64,000 bases of DNA. It comes from Corallium rubrum (taxonomy: Eukaryota; Cnidaria; Anthozoa; Scleralcyonacea; Coralliidae). Positions 38,601 through 48,727 of the stretch are shown here, piece by piece. Below the pieces are notes generated by a model. It did not search any database. It worked only from the letters and a program-made list of their open reading frames with translations, and was not told where the DNA came from. Position 1 is the first letter of the stretch, and every line of letters begins with the position of its first letter. Made by a program: the position numbers and the translations under genes. The DNA lies in the NCBI GenBank assembly GCA_964035015.1, contig OZ035998.1, positions 22,180,326 through 22,244,325 on the forward strand. Direction: 5' to 3'.

Positions 38601-40879
38601 AACTCGCCAAGATATACGACCCCCTGGGCCTAGTTTCTCCGGTTACCCTGGAAGGAAAGATGATTTACCGCGAGGTGTGCAAGAGCCAGATACCGTGGGA
38701 TACAGAGATCCAAGACCCTTTAAGACGTCGCTGGATGGCATGGGAAAAGACGTTGCCCAAGGAAGAGACGGTGCCACGCCCCATTGTGGAACACAGAGAG
38801 CCTGTGCTGAGTCTGGAACTCCATGTCTTTGGCGATGCGTCTACTCGTGGAATTGGAGCAGTAGTCTACTCGGTGGTCCAACAAAATGGTGGGAAAACAC
38901 GGCGACTTGTGACAGCCAAAGCACGATTGGCTAAAGAAAGTCTAACTGTTCCCCGACTCGAGTTGGTGTCCGCCCACATGGCAGCCAACTTGGTGACGAA
39001 TGTGCGAAACGCCTTGCAGGGGCTTCCTGAGCCGAAGATCCACGGGTGGCTGGACAGCAGCGTCGCACTCCACTGGATACGCGGTGATGGGCAATATAAG
39101 CAATTTGTGGCGAACCGAGTATCAAAAATAAAGCAACACCCAGAAATAGAGTGGAGACACGTTCCTTCGGAAGAAAACCCAGCCGACCTAGCCAGTCGTG
39201 GAGGATCTTCGAACAGGAAAACACCATGGTGGGACGGCCCAGAATGGCTCGAAGATCCAGCTCAATGGCCAGATAACCCTCTAACACAACCATCCACAAC
39301 ATCGGAAGCAGAAGCTAAGGTAATACGAGAGGTCCTATGCGCAACACACGCAGAGAACGTGCCCGATGACTACGATAAATTATTAGAGAAGCACAACCTT
39401 CATCGCACACTACGAACATGCGCTTGGATCGCAAGATTCACGCACAATTGCAAGAGCACCGAAAAACGAAGTGGCCCACTGACTACAGAAGAGATCAACA
39501 GCACCCGCTTATGGTGGATCAAGAGAGTTCAACGCAGTTGTGACATCGTGAAGGATCGAGAACGACTCAACCTTCAAGAGAATGCCCAAGGAATACTCGA
39601 GTGTCGTGGTCGAATACAGGGGGAGTATCCAGTCTACCTGCCAGACACTCATGCTTTCACCGAGAAGTTAGTAGAAGCGCACTGGCACACCCTCCACGGC
39701 GGAGTCGGGCTAACCATGACACATGTGCGCCAAAAGTACTGGATACCAAGACTAAGAAGTTTGGCCAGGCGAGAAATCAAGTCTTGCTACGGTTGTCGTA
39801 AATTCCATACAACCGCCGTGACCAGACCGCCCCCTGGAAACCTACCACGAGATCGCACCGAGGGAGACCACGCTTTCCAAGTAATCGGGGTTGATTACGC
39901 TGGACCGCTGGCGTATCGCACGAAGACTGGAAAACAAGCCAAAGCATACATAGTCTTATATGCTTGCAGCCTCACGAGAGCACTTCATCTGGAGCTGACA
40001 ACTACCATGGAAACAAAAGAGTTTCTTGGAACGCTCAAACGGTTAATAGCACGTAGGGGGAGACCCGACAAGATCTACTCTGACAACGGGCGAACCTTCG
40101 TTGGAGCAGCACGATGGGTTCGCACAGCAATGGAAGACGAGAAACTACAACACTTCCTAGCGTCCAAGAACATAAAATGGCAGTTCAACCTGAGCCGCGC
40201 CCCATGGTGGGGCGGTCAATTTGAGCGTATGGTGGGGTTGGTGAAAACGTCCTTGAACAAAGCTATCGGTAAAGCATGTCTAACTTGGACAGAATTGTCG
40301 GATGTCCTATTAGACGTTGAAGTTACTCTCAACAACAGGCCGCTGGGATACATTGAGGATGATCCAGAGTCTCCAATCCTGACACCAAACTCATTGATAT
40401 TTACGTCCTCCAACAATCTTCCAGAAATGGCAGCACATCATGTCGAAGACAAGGACCTCCGCAAACGAGCAAAATTCTTGAAAAGGTGCAAAGACGTTGT
40501 CTGGAGACGATGGACAAAGGAATACGTGCGAGGTCTACGGGAAAGGCACATGCAGTACTACGGGAAACCACTCACCTTAGCAGTAGGTGACGTAGTAATC
40601 ATTAAGTCTGATGAAAGAAATAGGGGTGAATGGCCCCTAGGTATTGTCGCGGAGTTGTACGAAGGAAGGGACGGTGTAGTTAGAGCAGCGAAGCTACGCG
40701 CAGGAAAGAGCTTCATCGAACGACCAGTGCAGCACCTTTACCCACTGGAGCTGAACTGCGACATGGCAGAAATACAACCAGAAGTCCTGAACGCAGATGC
40801 ACCAGAGTTTAGACCAAGAAGAGATGCGGCAGCTGCTGCGGCATTGCGTGTCCAACAAATAGCGGATGACTCAGGATGA
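35699..40879 (+). CDS. BEL/Pao gag-pol polyprotein
   Basis: 1,726 residues from the first in-frame ATG (the frame is open from 35609 but starts with GTG there). Domain order: coiled-coil-rich gag N-terminus (1-150); DUF1759-type capsid-like region with KLEITKFNGTYQEW (about 150-300); zinc knuckles CIYC..H..C and CFNC..H..C (about 347-410); aspartic protease DSGA (D460); reverse transcriptase with YVDD (864-867); RNase H starting FGDAS (D1046); integrase with an HHCC zinc finger (H..H, CYGC) and catalytic D1399, D1462, E1509; C-terminal DUF5641-type region. This order (protease, RT, RNase H, integrase) and the YVDD box are those of BEL/Pao. No envelope reading frame follows. All visible catalytic residues are intact. 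Confidence 0.95.
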   Translation: MESPESTLQVKLVQLKITIDRTEKILEAQKSEAIERHQIALKTTANEVERLKREVEAQKIAAKDDLSDIEKWVSEIDAKLESADHENSRLQEWRESVKRQDIHRQRDEELSYERELHETRMKFKSELQATSTKSTTNEAISGLQAKLPKLEITKFNGTYQEWTRFWGQFTETIDKAGIPSVTKFAYLRELLEANVRKTVEALPFTSEGYNRAKSILQDKYGKESEIIKAYTKEILELPNIPNANVKRIREFYDKLMYAVQSLETMGSLQQINGNVALTLEKLSGIRGDLVRTDPNWESWDFVKLVEALHLWTRRNPIDSQSFESKPRDLRRNRLYHARRQDDRPRGCIYCEDKTHKSGECSKVTATSERKQILAKRRLCFNCTGENHRAAECPSKRKCQQCDRRHHTSICDQTVKIEPEREPGEENKGSERLYTSNENGECVFPVVTVRVNGVLCRALIDSGAGSSYASAKLIHVLNIEPVEVQTKQIDMLMCTKQVCLESYQVKIESTTKEFSMKAHLTKVDKSELLSLENPRYEELIAKYTHLKGVTMTDRDNKPKLPIHVVLGSGDYARIKTETRPRIGKDCEPIAELTKLGWFLMSPGQEFDRNTMLLTQTSQSDYEQLCRLDVLGLEDTPEHDQGVVHNEFKEQLTRDQEGWYETGLPWRGNPLRLPTNERGSQRRLISLTSKLQRDGLTAEYDSIIQEQKESGVIEPANNPAKGVEFYIPHKAVIRETAETTKMRIVYDASAKETPDAPSLNDCLYPGPPLQNKLWDVLVHQRTHPVVVTGDIQKAFLQVRIRESERDALRFHWRCGEHSKLETLRFTRALFGLAPSPFLLAGVIEHHLESWKEKYPETVAEIRKSLYVDDLLTGGQTVALAQQHKERATEIFEDAKFKLHKWNSNDSELEVNGKPSGEDDEQSFAKQQLGGESTETKMLGLKWNKENDTLAVTFPTADNSGPITKRRILSKLAKIYDPLGLVSPVTLEGKMIYREVCKSQIPWDTEIQDPLRRRWMAWEKTLPKEETVPRPIVEHREPVLSLELHVFGDASTRGIGAVVYSVVQQNGGKTRRLVTAKARLAKESLTVPRLELVSAHMAANLVTNVRNALQGLPEPKIHGWLDSSVALHWIRGDGQYKQFVANRVSKIKQHPEIEWRHVPSEENPADLASRGGSSNRKTPWWDGPEWLEDPAQWPDNPLTQPSTTSEAEAKVIREVLCATHAENVPDDYDKLLEKHNLHRTLRTCAWIARFTHNCKSTEKRSGPLTTEEINSTRLWWIKRVQRSCDIVKDRERLNLQENAQGILECRGRIQGEYPVYLPDTHAFTEKLVEAHWHTLHGGVGLTMTHVRQKYWIPRLRSLARREIKSCYGCRKFHTTAVTRPPPGNLPRDRTEGDHAFQVIGVDYAGPLAYRTKTGKQAKAYIVLYACSLTRALHLELTTTMETKEFLGTLKRLIARRGRPDKIYSDNGRTFVGAARWVRTAMEDEKLQHFLASKNIKWQFNLSRAPWWGGQFERMVGLVKTSLNKAIGKACLTWTELSDVLLDVEVTLNNRPLGYIEDDPESPILTPNSLIFTSSNNLPEMAAHHVEDKDLRKRAKFLKRCKDVVWRRWTKEYVRGLRERHMQYYGKPLTLAVGDVVIIKSDERNRGEWPLGIVAELYEGRDGVVRAAKLRAGKSFIERPVQHLYPLELNCDMAEIQPEVLNADAPEFRPRRDAAAAAALRVQQIADDSG

Positions 40880-41028
40880 ATGTTGAACACTTAGAGTATA
40901 ATCTAAAGTATATCCTAAACGGTTACATACACTATATATATATATATATTACACTATGATCTATGTAAACTTTTAAAGCCAGTCTCCATGGGACATATAC
41001 CTCAAGGGTGAGCTATATGGGGGGAGTG
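40880..41028 (+). other. BEL/Pao 3' non-coding region with polypurine tract
   Basis: It contains a short (TA)n and, directly before the 3' LTR, GGGGGGAG (about 41019-41026), the expected plus-strand priming polypurine tract. Confidence 0.7.
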
Positions 41029-41272
41029 TGTCGGAGACTGGCATTGTTATTGTTGTTATATCAGATTAATTAAGATTAGTTTAGAATTACATTAATAGAA
41101 CCTCATTTAATTGGATAAGAGACATGCATGCGATCAGAGCTAAAGAGAGAATAGTGAAGTGAACATCGTATATTGTGACTGTGATTGTGAGTAAATTAAA
41201 TCTTTATATAAATTAACCAGAAAATAGAGTGAATTGTGTGATTGCTGATAAGCGGTGGCAAAGTTTCCGACA
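41029..41272 (+). repeat. 3' LTR of the BEL/Pao element
   Basis: 244 bp, no difference from the 5' LTR found on reading. Followed by the CGTT target duplication. Confidence 0.95.
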
Positions 41273-41276
41273 CGTT

Positions 41277-41465
41277 ATCAAGAACGAGCGATCATTCAGC
41301 CTAATGAAGATTGTGAAAAGTTATTCACGAAACAAGATATCTGGAGAACGTTTGAACGATCGCATGATTCTTGCCGCTGAAAAGGATATCACCAATGCTG
41401 TTGACGTAAACAAGCTTGCCAAAAAATGGTCATTATTGAAAAACCGACGACTGTCAATCGACTAA
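41277..41465 (+). pseudogene. hAT transposase C-terminal fragment, part 2
   Basis: Continues part 1: KNERSFSLMKIVKSYSRN, GERLNDRMILAAEKDI and a terminal KKWSLLKNRR are the conserved (A/N)ERSFS...LK..K...R hAT dimerisation motif. The stop codon is at 41463-41465. Confidence 0.8.
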
Positions 41466-42515
41466 AAATATTTTCAAGTTTAACTGACTGTTAAGAACAC
41501 AGATGAATTCATACTAAGATACGTACTTAAATTCTACACAAGTACATTTCAACTTAATTATTTTTTCAATATTAATATGTAAAACCGTAAACTATATATA
41601 CAGGCTTTACAACCATGAAATGTTAGAAGGATTTGAACTTTTAAACATTATTCTGAAATAAAATTTTATCATCACCAGAAATTAGGGTCATTTGTGCCGC
41701 TGCTCTCTGTAAGCAGCTATATTCGCCTAATAATATAATTATGTATTCTAGAATTTCTAATGTGTGTGATTCTACTGTATTCTAATATTTCTCACTATTC
41801 AGGTCATTGAGTTCTTTAGAATTTGCCTAAATCGTGCATGTAAACGACCACAAGCACTGTGAAATCAAGCAAGTTCAAACGCTTTTGGAAGTACTATGCT
41901 AAGGACAAATGAGGACTTTTATGTGCTCTCGAAGTAGACTGACTCCTGCCGAATGCACCGCGAGTCGGGCACTTCGCATCGCCCGTAACGTTGTTGGTCA
42001 ATTTGGCCAATTTCTAGCACCTGTTTACAAAGATTACTATGGCCAACGCTATGGATAGTGGCACTTTCAGTGCAAAAATAAGACGAGCTAGGGAAGTACT
42101 TTGTCGTCGAAGTAAGCAAATGTTTTTTAGTTGTAACTGTTCCTTAGTCCATGCTGAAGTCAGATGGAGTCGGGAAAAGAAGAAATATGTCACCGTTTAA
42201 GCAAAATTTGAATTATGTGTTCTCCTTATTATTTACGGTTGAGAATCTCCATTATTACGGTCCTTAATACGCACGCGCGCCACCATCTTGTCCCAAATTT
42301 CTGGTAATGTATTCCTATGACGTTACTTCAATTTTTCTGCAGGTGTTGGTAAAAGGTATTGAAAGATATAGCTGCGTGCGAAATAATACGCAGAACTCCC
42401 AATTACCCCATAATGTAAAACAGTGAAATTTCAGGTAAATTTTCAAAATGTTTTAAAATTCAGGTAAATGACCACCTTACACCCCCCCCAACAACAAAGG
42501 CTTCGCTACGTCCCT
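41466..42515 (+). other. 3' part of the hAT element, non-coding
   Basis: No further reading frame recognised. AT-rich, ending in the CAGGTAAAT motifs and C-run before the terminal repeat. Confidence 0.5.
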
Positions 42516-42992
42516 GGTCGGCGACGATCCATGTACGTACTGGTGTCTTTATAACCTTCCAGAGCAAATAGTTAATAAGTGCCCCGAAAGCTTCAGCAAG
42601 CACTTTCTTTTCTGAATTAGCTTTAAGTTTATTAATTATTACTTTTACTTTTTAATATTGTAGTTACCGTCAGCTGTAATATAATTTGTTAGTTGTATTT
42701 AGTTAAATTAGGATTTTATTACTGCAATTTACTTATTAATTTTACATCGGTTGTATGCAATCAGCTTTACCGATTAAAGATACAGATACAGATCGGCGAC
42801 ATATGAAAACCAGGCTTAAGATCCGTCTTTACAGTGGGAAAGTACTTACTTATGACAATGTATTGTGGGCTAAAGGTTTAGCAGTCTGGGAACCCGAAAC
42901 TTTGGGAGTGAAACACAGCCTGAAACACAGCAAGAATCTGTAGGTTGCTTTTTCTCCCGCGCGTATATGCTGCATCACCTAACAACAATGTT

Positions 42993-45262
42993 AATTCTTT
43001 TCTTGTCTGGAATTTGTTTTAGTTTCTGCCATGTTCGCCAGACGTAATTGCATCTAGTCGCATGAACGATAACTACCACAGAATGCTGACACTATACAAA
43101 ATGAGAAAAGCTCACTTCGGATCCGCCAACTCCTGCTTCATTCAAGACATGCAGCTTCAGGGGTTCTGGCATTTCATTGACTTGTTGAATTGCCATCTTG
43201 ACAAAACTCGTACAAGCTTTGATATGGTGTGAAAAACATTGACACATGCACTGTAGTGGGATTACTGCCAATTTAATAGTCATACCCACAAAGGCAAAGG
43301 CTCATAAATCATTCTTATCAACCTTGCATTCTGTTTTGCGTTTGCACCCTTATAGTCCTACTTCAAAATTAACTGATATTCCTTTTTAAAACGTATATAA
43401 TTCTAAGACATTCTACACTTCATAACTTTTATTGGATGGTGTATAAAGATTTGTTTAGTAAGGCGATTATGATGTTTTCAACGAGAGCCACCCACGAATA
43501 TAAGAGTTGTGACTTGTCTGTCAAATGCCCCGCCATGGTTGGCCGTTTTAAACAGTGCATGCATGGCGGCGTGGCTCTGAAATAGGGGCCAGGAAATGAC
43601 AATTCTAGGGACCACTTTCAGGGATCATCATAGGAAGAATTTAGACATTTAGTGGGCTCCCGCGGAAAAATTTTGAAATTTGGGTGTCTGAAATGGCATT
43701 TCCTGCGTTCTAGCAACACCCTATAATTTTAGCGAAACCTTAAAAGTTCAACACACAATATTTATAATCTAACGTGCAGTCGGCATGCAAAAATTTTACT
43801 AAATTTTCGACCATCCTCTGTGATCTTCTTCAGAGCATAGTCAATCGAGATATGGTCTGGAAACTCAGCTAAAGTCTTTCTTCTATCTTTTTGTTCGCCT
43901 TTATGCATTTTTGTGCACGGTGCACGGTCACTGAACACATTGTATTTTAGTATAATGAACGAATTGTCCAATAGCAACGTTTCAGTTCAATCACTCAACC
44001 GTGCCATCTAAATATTAACAAACCTAAAACAAAGGATGTGCACGGTGTAAGGTACGGTTCAACATAAAATCACAGCTCATTATAGGCGCTTTGAAGTTTG
44101 CCGACTTTCCAGACCATATCTCGATTGACTATGTTCAGAGTATACAAGAAATTAGAATATGCTATCACTATTTACTTCAATTTGCCAAATCTCCAGGGAA
44201 TTAATTAACGGCAAATATACCATGCAGTGGAAATGCCTGACTTTCATTAACAGTGTTCTTATCAACAAAAGTATGTAAAGATTCAAGAAAAAGTCGTTGT
44301 CAATGTTATGTTCTAAAATGTCCAGGATGAATAGGCAGGATGAATATCGTGATCCATTGTTTCGGCGTGTTGTTTTATCGCCAATTCCATCTTTGCTCTC
44401 GTTCCGGGTTTATGCCCAGCCCCCCGGGAATTCCATGACCGCTAACTCTCCGACATGAGTGAAAGGACACGATTTGCTTAACTTAGTAAACAATCCGCCC
44501 TCTTCATTGCGACGTTGTTGGTCGATCTTTTAACTTTTAAGGTTTCGCTAAAATTATAAGGTTTTGTTAGAACGCAGGAAATGCCATTTCAGACACCCAA
44601 ATTTCAAAAATTTTCCGCGGGAGCCCACTAAATAGGTCTAAATTCTTCCTATGATAATCCCTGAAGGTGGGCCCTAGAATTGCCATTTCCTGCATGGCGC
44701 CTATTTCAGAGCGCCAACCATGGCGGGGCATTTGACAGACAAGTCACAACTCTTATATTCGTGGGTGGCTCTCGTTGAAAACATCATAGTCGCCCGTACT
44801 AAACAAATCTTTATGCACCATCCAATAAAAGGTACGAAGTGTAGAATGTGCTAGAATTATATACGTTTTAAAAAGAATATCAGTTAATTTTGAAGTAGGA
44901 CTATAAGGGTGCAAACGCAAAACAGAATGCAAGGTTGATAAGAATGATTTACGAGCCTTTGCCTTTGTGGGTATGACTATTAAACTGGCAGTAATCCCAC
45001 TACAGTGCATGTGTCAATGTTTTTCACACCATATCAGTGCTTGTACGAGTTTTGTCAACATGGCAATTCAACAAGTCAATGAAATGCCAGAACCCCTGAA
45101 GCTGCATGTGTTGAATGAAGCAGGACTTGGCGGATCCGAAGTGAGCTTTTCTCATTTTGTATAGTGTCAGCATTCTGTGGTAGTTATCGTTCATGCGACT
45201 AGATGCAATTACGTCTGGCCAACATGGCAGAAACTACAACAAATTCTAGACAAGAAAAGAAC
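42993..45262 (+). mobile_element. Large foldback element (about 750-bp arms)
   Basis: Arms 42993-43752 and 44530-45262 are near-perfect inverses, from TTCTTTTCTTGTCTGG inward to GGTTTCGCTAAAATTATA. The loop (43753-44529) holds a 298-bp small element at 43836. A 65-codon reading frame is open in both arms (43289-43092 on -, 44967-45164 on +) with about three differences; I recognise no domain in it, so it may only reflect arm identity. Confidence 0.8.
43836..44133 (+). mobile_element. Small DNA element with 7-bp target duplication (family D variant)
   Basis: Ends CATAGTCAATCGAGATATGG and inverse. TTCAGAG is duplicated (43829-43835, 44134-44140). The interior shares CACATTGTATTTTAGTATAATG and CAATAGCAACGTT-type blocks with 26597-26877, but the outer ends differ. 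Confidence 0.85.
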
Positions 45263-45265
45263 AAT

Positions 45266-46160
45266 CAGGGTTGCCAGGTCCTCTGGGCCAAAATAAGCCA
45301 AATGCATGTTCAAAATAAGCCAAAAAAAGCCAAACTCAAAAATTAAGGCGGGGGACTGGGCCCGAGTGCTAATTGAAGTAATAATTATGCAAGTATGCCA
45401 TAAATAATCGGTATATCACTTTATCTGACATAAAAACTTAAAATTTGCTTATTTTTTTAAATTATTTATTTAGGTATACACTCACATTTTACATTACAAA
45501 ACATTTCATATAGTTCAAATAATTCAAGTATATATATATATATATATATATATAGTTAAAGTTCAAAGACTCAACAGGTTTGATTAGACATTTTTATTAC
45601 TATTTAGTTTCGTGCCACACGTATTGTGTGGTACTCTTCAGATAAAATGGTCTATAAATATATATATATATATATATATAAGATAGTCTGTCATGCAAGT
45701 ATTCAGTTTAAAAGTCGGTTAAAAAGAGAAGTTCATCTTAGCCAACTGCTGAAGTTTTAAACGGATCAAAATTCTTGAATTATGATTGGTTGAAACGTGA
45801 AAAATTATGCGGTCGGACCTCTGCGAAGACAGTGGCATGAGTGATGTTCTAAATTAAGAATTCGTCTCTGATTGGTTGATAGTTATCCCATGGTTATCCA
45901 ACTCTCGGATCGGGTAATCACCATACTGCTCTATACCGAGATTTAACAATTAGTCTTTCTAAACAACAAAGCGGCAAATTTTAACCGATGAAAAACTGAA
46001 ATATGGTGAAAAGACCGACGACTTTCCATTTTTTAGAAAAAAAGCCAAAAATAAGCCAAAAAATAGTTATAAGCCAAATGAAATTTTTCCAAGCCAAGCC
46101 TTGTAAAAACAAGCCAAATTAGAGAGGTTTGGCTTAAAAAAAGCCAAACTGGCAACCCTG
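45266..46160 (+). mobile_element. hAT non-autonomous element with AAGCCAAA subterminal arrays
   Basis: Ends CAGGGTTGCCAG and CTGGCAACCCTG. AGAACAAT is duplicated (45258-45265, 46161-46168). AAGCCAAA and variants are repeated about six to eight times at each end, as expected of transposase-binding sites. 895 bp, no transposase. Internal (TA)n tracts lie at 45525-45555 and 45657-45680. It sits at the right end of the large foldback. Confidence 0.9.
45607..45641 (-). ncRNA. Hammerhead-ribozyme-like motif (minus strand)
   Basis: On the minus strand: CTGAAGA, then GTACCACAC...GTGTGGCAC (a strong 8-of-9 bp stem II with a 5-nt loop), then GAAAC. The motif sits between two (TA)n tracts inside the hAT element. 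No stem III partner was identified. Confidence 0.45.
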
Positions 46161-46256
46161 AGAACAATAGCCAGACACAGTGCTAAAAAGCGGTGCCCTG
46201 TGGCGTTCAAAATATCGCGTAAAAAATGTCGCGTCAAAAATATACTATTGATTCCT

Positions 46257-46340
46257 AACGAACGAACGAACGAACGAACGAACGGACGGACGGACGGACG
46301 GACGGACGGACGGACGGACGGACGGACGGACGGACGGACG
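46257..46340 (+). repeat. (GAAC)n-(GGAC)n compound microsatellite
   Basis: Six GAAC units pass directly into about 14 GGAC units, with CGAACG at the right edge, at the border of repeat G. Confidence 0.95.
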
Positions 46341-47325
46341 AACGTTTGTGCCGCGATGGCTATCAATTCTGGACAAAGTTATGAGCAAAATTTGACGAGT
46401 TATAGCCGGTAGCACGTCAGGTGGTATCTATACCTGCGTAAAGCGCAATGCTTTTCTTCACAAACATAATGTGGACAAAGTTATGAGCAAAATTTGACGA
46501 GTTATAGCCGGTAGCACGTCAGGTGGTATCTATACCTGCGTAAAGCGCAATGCTTTTCTTCACAAACATAATGTCGTCAAAAAAGTCGCCAAAATCCTTG
46601 GCGTCAAAAACATCGCTTATATTCGTTCCAAGAGCCCACGTTTCTGTGTCCGTAGCTTACGGGTGCCACAAAAAGTGGAATCCATCCAGAATCAGTGTTT
46701 CCACTTCGCAGGAAATTTCCTGATTCTCAGGAAAAATCTCAGGAAAATCAGGAAATCTCAGGAAAATCAGGAAATCTCAAAAAATCTAAGAAGATCGAGA
46801 AAATTTTAAAGAAAAGCTTTTTAACGTGAATTTTTAGCTTTCTGCTGATCGCGGTTCGCCTGCAGTGGCCTGGTTTCTATTTCCTATCATTACTGTAGGA
46901 GGAAGGGGTAATTAGGTTACAAATAGTTACGAACCTGGAACAAATAAACATTTAGATTTAGTGTTACCATGGTGATAGTTGAGTTCGCGGGCTCCATAGG
47001 GACTGGGCATTTGGCCTTCTCTGTACTCTATTCTACGCGTCCTTATGGATTGACTATGAAAATATGAATATGTATTTTACAATTGCTAAAAAGTTTTAAA
47101 TTAAAGCTAAAGCAAAAAATTGCAAGCGCTTTTGGACTATTTCATAATTTTTGTTAATTTCATGATCATACGGCCTGCGAGCAGGCTCATTTGACCCGAT
47201 ATATTGGGTGCATGGGTTTGTGAAAAGATATCACGTAATAATGTCAAGGAAATTTGAAGGAAATCTAAACAAAATATCAGGAAATATGACAACAAACAGG
47301 AAATCTTGATTTCGGTTGTGGAAGC
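46341..47325 (-). repeat. Repeat G, right copy (inverted)
   Basis: Reverse complement of 33375-34390 over most of its length, without the hairpin insertion. It contains a 102-bp tandem duplication at 46371-46574. With the left copy it brackets the nested hAT/BEL block and the large foldback. Confidence 0.85.
46371..46574 (+). repeat. Perfect 102-bp tandem duplication
   Basis: 46371-46472 and 46473-46574 read identically (GGACAAAGTTATGAGC to CACAAACATAATGT). The left copy of repeat G has a single unit. Confidence 0.9.
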
Positions 47326-47745
47326 ACTGCCCAGAATATAAAGCTACCTCGGCACCGTTGTTCTTTCTAGAGCTGCATCTGCGATATATCCCAAGAGAAC
47401 CGATAATTAAATGCGGCCCCCCGGGCTGTATTTGGCGAAAAGGCTCGACTCTTACTTATATATACAAAGCCACTTGGCTATATACGCGTGGATATTATTG
47501 GCCATCAATTGGCTGTATCAGTATATCCAATATACGGCTCAGACTGGCACTAAACGCGGTATATACCGTCTGTTGTAGCCTCGTTTCTAAACCACGAGCC
47601 CGTGTTGCTCGAAGCTGAATTTCTCTTGTTTCGTTCGCGCAGGCAGCATACACGGAAGTCGACTTGAGGCATAAAATAACTGATGAAGTGCATGCTTGTA
47701 ATACTTGCGTAAAAATATTAAATACTAGAGAGCACTCAAAGACTG
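47326..47745 (+). other. Unassigned intron DNA
   Basis: Short overlapping imperfect palindromes (TTGGCTATATACGCG, ATTGGCTGTATCAGTATATCC). No gene. Confidence 0.35.
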
Positions 47746-47746
47746 C

Positions 47747-47994
<248 letters not shown>

Positions 47995-48168
47995 ATAGAT
48001 GAGTGGATATACTATTTACAGAATGAGTGGCCGTTCTGTATCGGGGTCATTGGCGTAGTAATTTTTCTAAAAAAACGTTGTCTAAGTCGAGAAAATCAAA
48101 GCTAAAGTTTATGTAAATCAAGAGGCATCAGTATTACATATACAGACACTCATGAATTATTAATGAGT

Positions 48169-48175
<7 letters not shown>

Positions 48176-48252
<77 letters not shown>
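48176..48252 (+). repeat. (TA)n microsatellite
   Basis: About 38 TA units in the ligand intron. Confidence 0.95.
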
Positions 48253-48255
<3 letters not shown>

Positions 48256-48727
48256 CTGAAATTCATTAATAATTCATGAGGAAAACACAAAGAAAAATCA
48301 TAAGCGTATCGGACCTATGTATGTGATGCAGTCCATTCTGCGCATGATCCGAATCTTTGTTTATGAGGACCTCAAACATGACATTCGTAGATAATTACAT
48401 GAAGTAATCAGCTCAGTGTAAACCGTTAGGAACAACATGGCAGAAAACCAAGCGATTCGGCGAGGATATCTCTTCGGATTTCTTCTATTTCTTCTGAAAA
48501 TGTTTTGTTTTGGGTACAAGTAATGAAGAGGAAGGAAGAAAAGCTTACAATCTTGAATACGGTATCAGTATATATTTTTCTAAATAGAGATGTAAACATT
48601 AGTTTCGTAAAACACTCGGCTATCGCCTTGGGTTTTATATCCGACAAAGCCCTCCTGCGCGGTTTTTAAATATCGTGTTCGAGTGTTCGAGTGTTCGTGT
48701 GTTCTCGAGTGTCCGAGTTCGAGTGTT

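Larger units (their letters stand above)
35383..41272 (+). mobile_element. BEL/Pao LTR retrotransposon, apparently intact
   Basis: 5,890 bp with 244-bp LTRs beginning TGTCGG and ending CGACA. By eye the two LTRs are identical. CGTT is duplicated on both sides (35379-35382, 41273-41276). One long reading frame with no stop encodes gag and pol. Identical LTRs and an open ORF imply a recent insertion. The target is the dimerisation domain of a hAT transposase copy. Confidence 0.95.
34703..42516 (+). mobile_element. hAT element, itself interrupted by a BEL/Pao insertion
   Basis: Ends CAGGGACGTAGC and GCTACGTCCCTG with the 8-bp target duplication GTCGGCGA (34695-34702, 42517-42524). CAGGTAAA-type subterminal motifs occur at both ends. 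Without the BEL/Pao element it is about 1.9 kb and keeps only a C-terminal transposase piece, so it is a deletion derivative. Confidence 0.9.
34543..42816 (+). mobile_element. Outer TAA-target element (PIF/Harbinger-like), interrupted
   Basis: Ends AGCCTGGTTTTCATATGTCG (34543) and its exact inverse (to 42816) are flanked by TAA on both sides (34540-34542, 42817-42819). A 3-bp TWA duplication is typical of PIF/Harbinger. Without the hAT insertion it would be only about 450 bp, hence non-autonomous. The target is close to the end of repeat G. Confidence 0.75.
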
